The notes under the pieces are model-generated. The model searched no databases. It had not been told where the DNA came from and saw only the letters and a program-made list of their open reading frames with translations. Shown here in pieces: positions 63,230 to 64,000 of a stretch of 64,000 nucleotides of DNA. Position 1 is the first letter of the stretch, and each line of letters starts with the position of its first letter. The position numbers and the translations under genes are program-made. The stretch lies in assembly GCA_918797485.1 (NCBI GenBank), contig CAKKNE010000006.1:1240001-1304000 (forward strand), given 5' to 3'. Source of the stretch: Pelagomonas calceolata (Eukaryota; Sar; Pelagophyceae; Pelagomonadales; Pelagomonadaceae).

Positions 63230-64000
63230 ATGCGGCGCCTGCCGCTCGCGTCGGTGCTGCTCACCGCCCACGCCTTACTGCTGCGCATCCAGTCACCTGA
63301 GGATAATGCCTGCGTGCCGTCGACGACAGCAGTAATAGTGGAGGTCCTCGTCGAGCATGATGATCCGGATGACGTCGCGGGGCAGCTGCGGGACGCGCGG
63401 ATCTGCGTCGCGGGATCTACGGACGCCGGAGTAATCACGAGGAGCTGCGCCGTGCCTGGCGGCGGCGAGGCGCATCTAGATTTGCCCAAGGGCACGACCG
63501 TGATGCTCGGAGCGACGATGGAGCTGCGCAACGCGACGCGCGCGACGACGCCGTCGACGACCCGCGTCTCCACAACTACGGACGACACGCACCTAACTTG
63601 TGAAGATGGCAGGGACCCCTTTCCTCTGACCGAAGCGACGCGACGAGCTCTACAACTCAAGGCCCAGGCGTCGGACCGCGGCGCGCTGGATATTAACTGG
63701 CCGCGGCCGTCGAGTCTGGTGCGGAGCCCGACCGTCGCCGTGTCCATCAATATTGCGTTTCCCAACGGCACGCTCGCGCGACCCGATGGCACGTCTTGCG
63801 TCACCATGCGGTCGCTTGATGATAGAGGGGACTTCGTCGAGTCCTGCGTCGAGGTCGCGGCGGAGACGGAGCACCTCGAGTTCCGCGTGCCCTGGGTCAC
63901 GAAGACGCGGATCGGTCTTGCTTTGTCCGTCGACGGGCGGACGTCGCTCCCTCTTGATTTGACTGTGGACCCAGCCATGCGACGACCACCGCTCCCCGAA
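63230..64000 (+). CDS. Secreted protein with duplicated beta-rich domain (3' partial)
   Basis: 257 codons, open to the window end. The signal peptide is MRRLPLASVLLTAHALLLRI. Two similar segments follow, about residues 33-105 (VIVEVLVEHDD, then RICVAGSTDAGVITRSCAVP, LDLPKGTTVMLGATME) and about 165-240 (VAVSINIAFPNG, then CVTMRSLDDRGDFVESCVEV, FRVPWVTKTRIGLALSVD). Both have paired cysteines and alternating beta strands, so they look like a duplicated Ig-like or carbohydrate-binding sandwich. It probably stands before a catalytic domain beyond the edge. The stop-rich opposite strand supports this frame. Confidence 0.65.
   Translation, partial: MRRLPLASVLLTAHALLLRIQSPEDNACVPSTTAVIVEVLVEHDDPDDVAGQLRDARICVAGSTDAGVITRSCAVPGGGEAHLDLPKGTTVMLGATMELRNATRATTPSTTRVSTTTDDTHLTCEDGRDPFPLTEATRRALQLKAQASDRGALDINWPRPSSLVRSPTVAVSINIAFPNGTLARPDGTSCVTMRSLDDRGDFVESCVEVAAETEHLEFRVPWVTKTRIGLALSVDGRTSLPLDLTVDPAMRRPPLPE

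Noticed and set aside
63202-63978. Long minus-strand ORF near the right edge
   Set aside because: It is antisense to a plus-strand frame with a signal peptide and duplicated domain that is open to the window end. The minus frame is Ser/Arg-rich shadow.

Overview
The window is nuclear DNA of a GC-rich eukaryotic alga, most likely a pelagophyte (heterokont) close to Aureococcus anophagefferens. This is inferred from several signs. Most introns look like mobile introner elements. Two proteins begin with a signal peptide followed by an AF-type motif, as in proteins sent to the complex heterokont plastid. Genes are packed on both strands with short gaps. The gene families (MYND/RING-variant/TPR proteins, DUF285 surface proteins, secreted Thr/Pro-rich Cys proteins) fit such an alga. 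No database search was possible.

Layout. 0-12 kb: the 3' part of a Tudor-like gene, an FMN 2-hydroxyacid oxidase, an ankyrin/agenet/S4 protein, a glycosyltransferase, a PARP1-like enzyme, a VASt-like membrane protein, a MYND-TPR protein and epsilon-COP. 12-28 kb: a GUCT-type DEAD helicase, a membrane hybrid histidine kinase, secreted and surface proteins, a prolyl-4-hydroxylase-like dioxygenase, a TPR protein and an OPR/RAP organellar RNA-binding protein. 28-34 kb: a small plastid protein, a HAS1/DDX18 helicase in four exons, and a 764-bp sequence present twice that carries a tRNA-like gene and an array of 15-mers. 34-44 kb: a tandem pair of unknown genes, two lumen-type plastid proteins, a collapsed MYND copy beside an orphan last exon, an F-box/kelch protein, a SWI3/SMARCC subunit and a frameshifted four-TM protein. 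44-54 kb: a double AAA ATPase, a GT14 glycosyltransferase, a CC-repeat protein, a metalloprotease remnant, a sirtuin with an eroded zinc site and ETF-beta. 54-64 kb: another MYND copy, an AT-richer hairpin-rich island, a truncated MYND copy, a plastid LETM1-like protein, a sulfotransferase-glycosyltransferase-sulfotransferase fusion, a kelch protein, and a secreted protein running off the window.

Three genome-wide systems stand out. (1) A dispersed palindrome of about 24 bp, with arms GCTAGCG and ACTAGC around a TAAGAC core, occurs at least 15 times. It is always intergenic and always about 60-285 nt upstream of at least one start codon, often between divergent genes; it looks like an undescribed promoter element. 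(2) Introner elements of at least two kinds: class 1 with TIRs beginning CTGTGTGGAAATC and decayed 8-bp target duplications, and class 2 with a GCGGCGTCC block just inside the 5' splice site. For class 1 and nearly all class 2 introns, removing them restores both reading frame and protein-family sequence. (3) A cluster of paired 15-mers with exactly 41-bp spacing next to the tRNA-like gene. Intron coordinates were deduced by hand from frame and family similarity.
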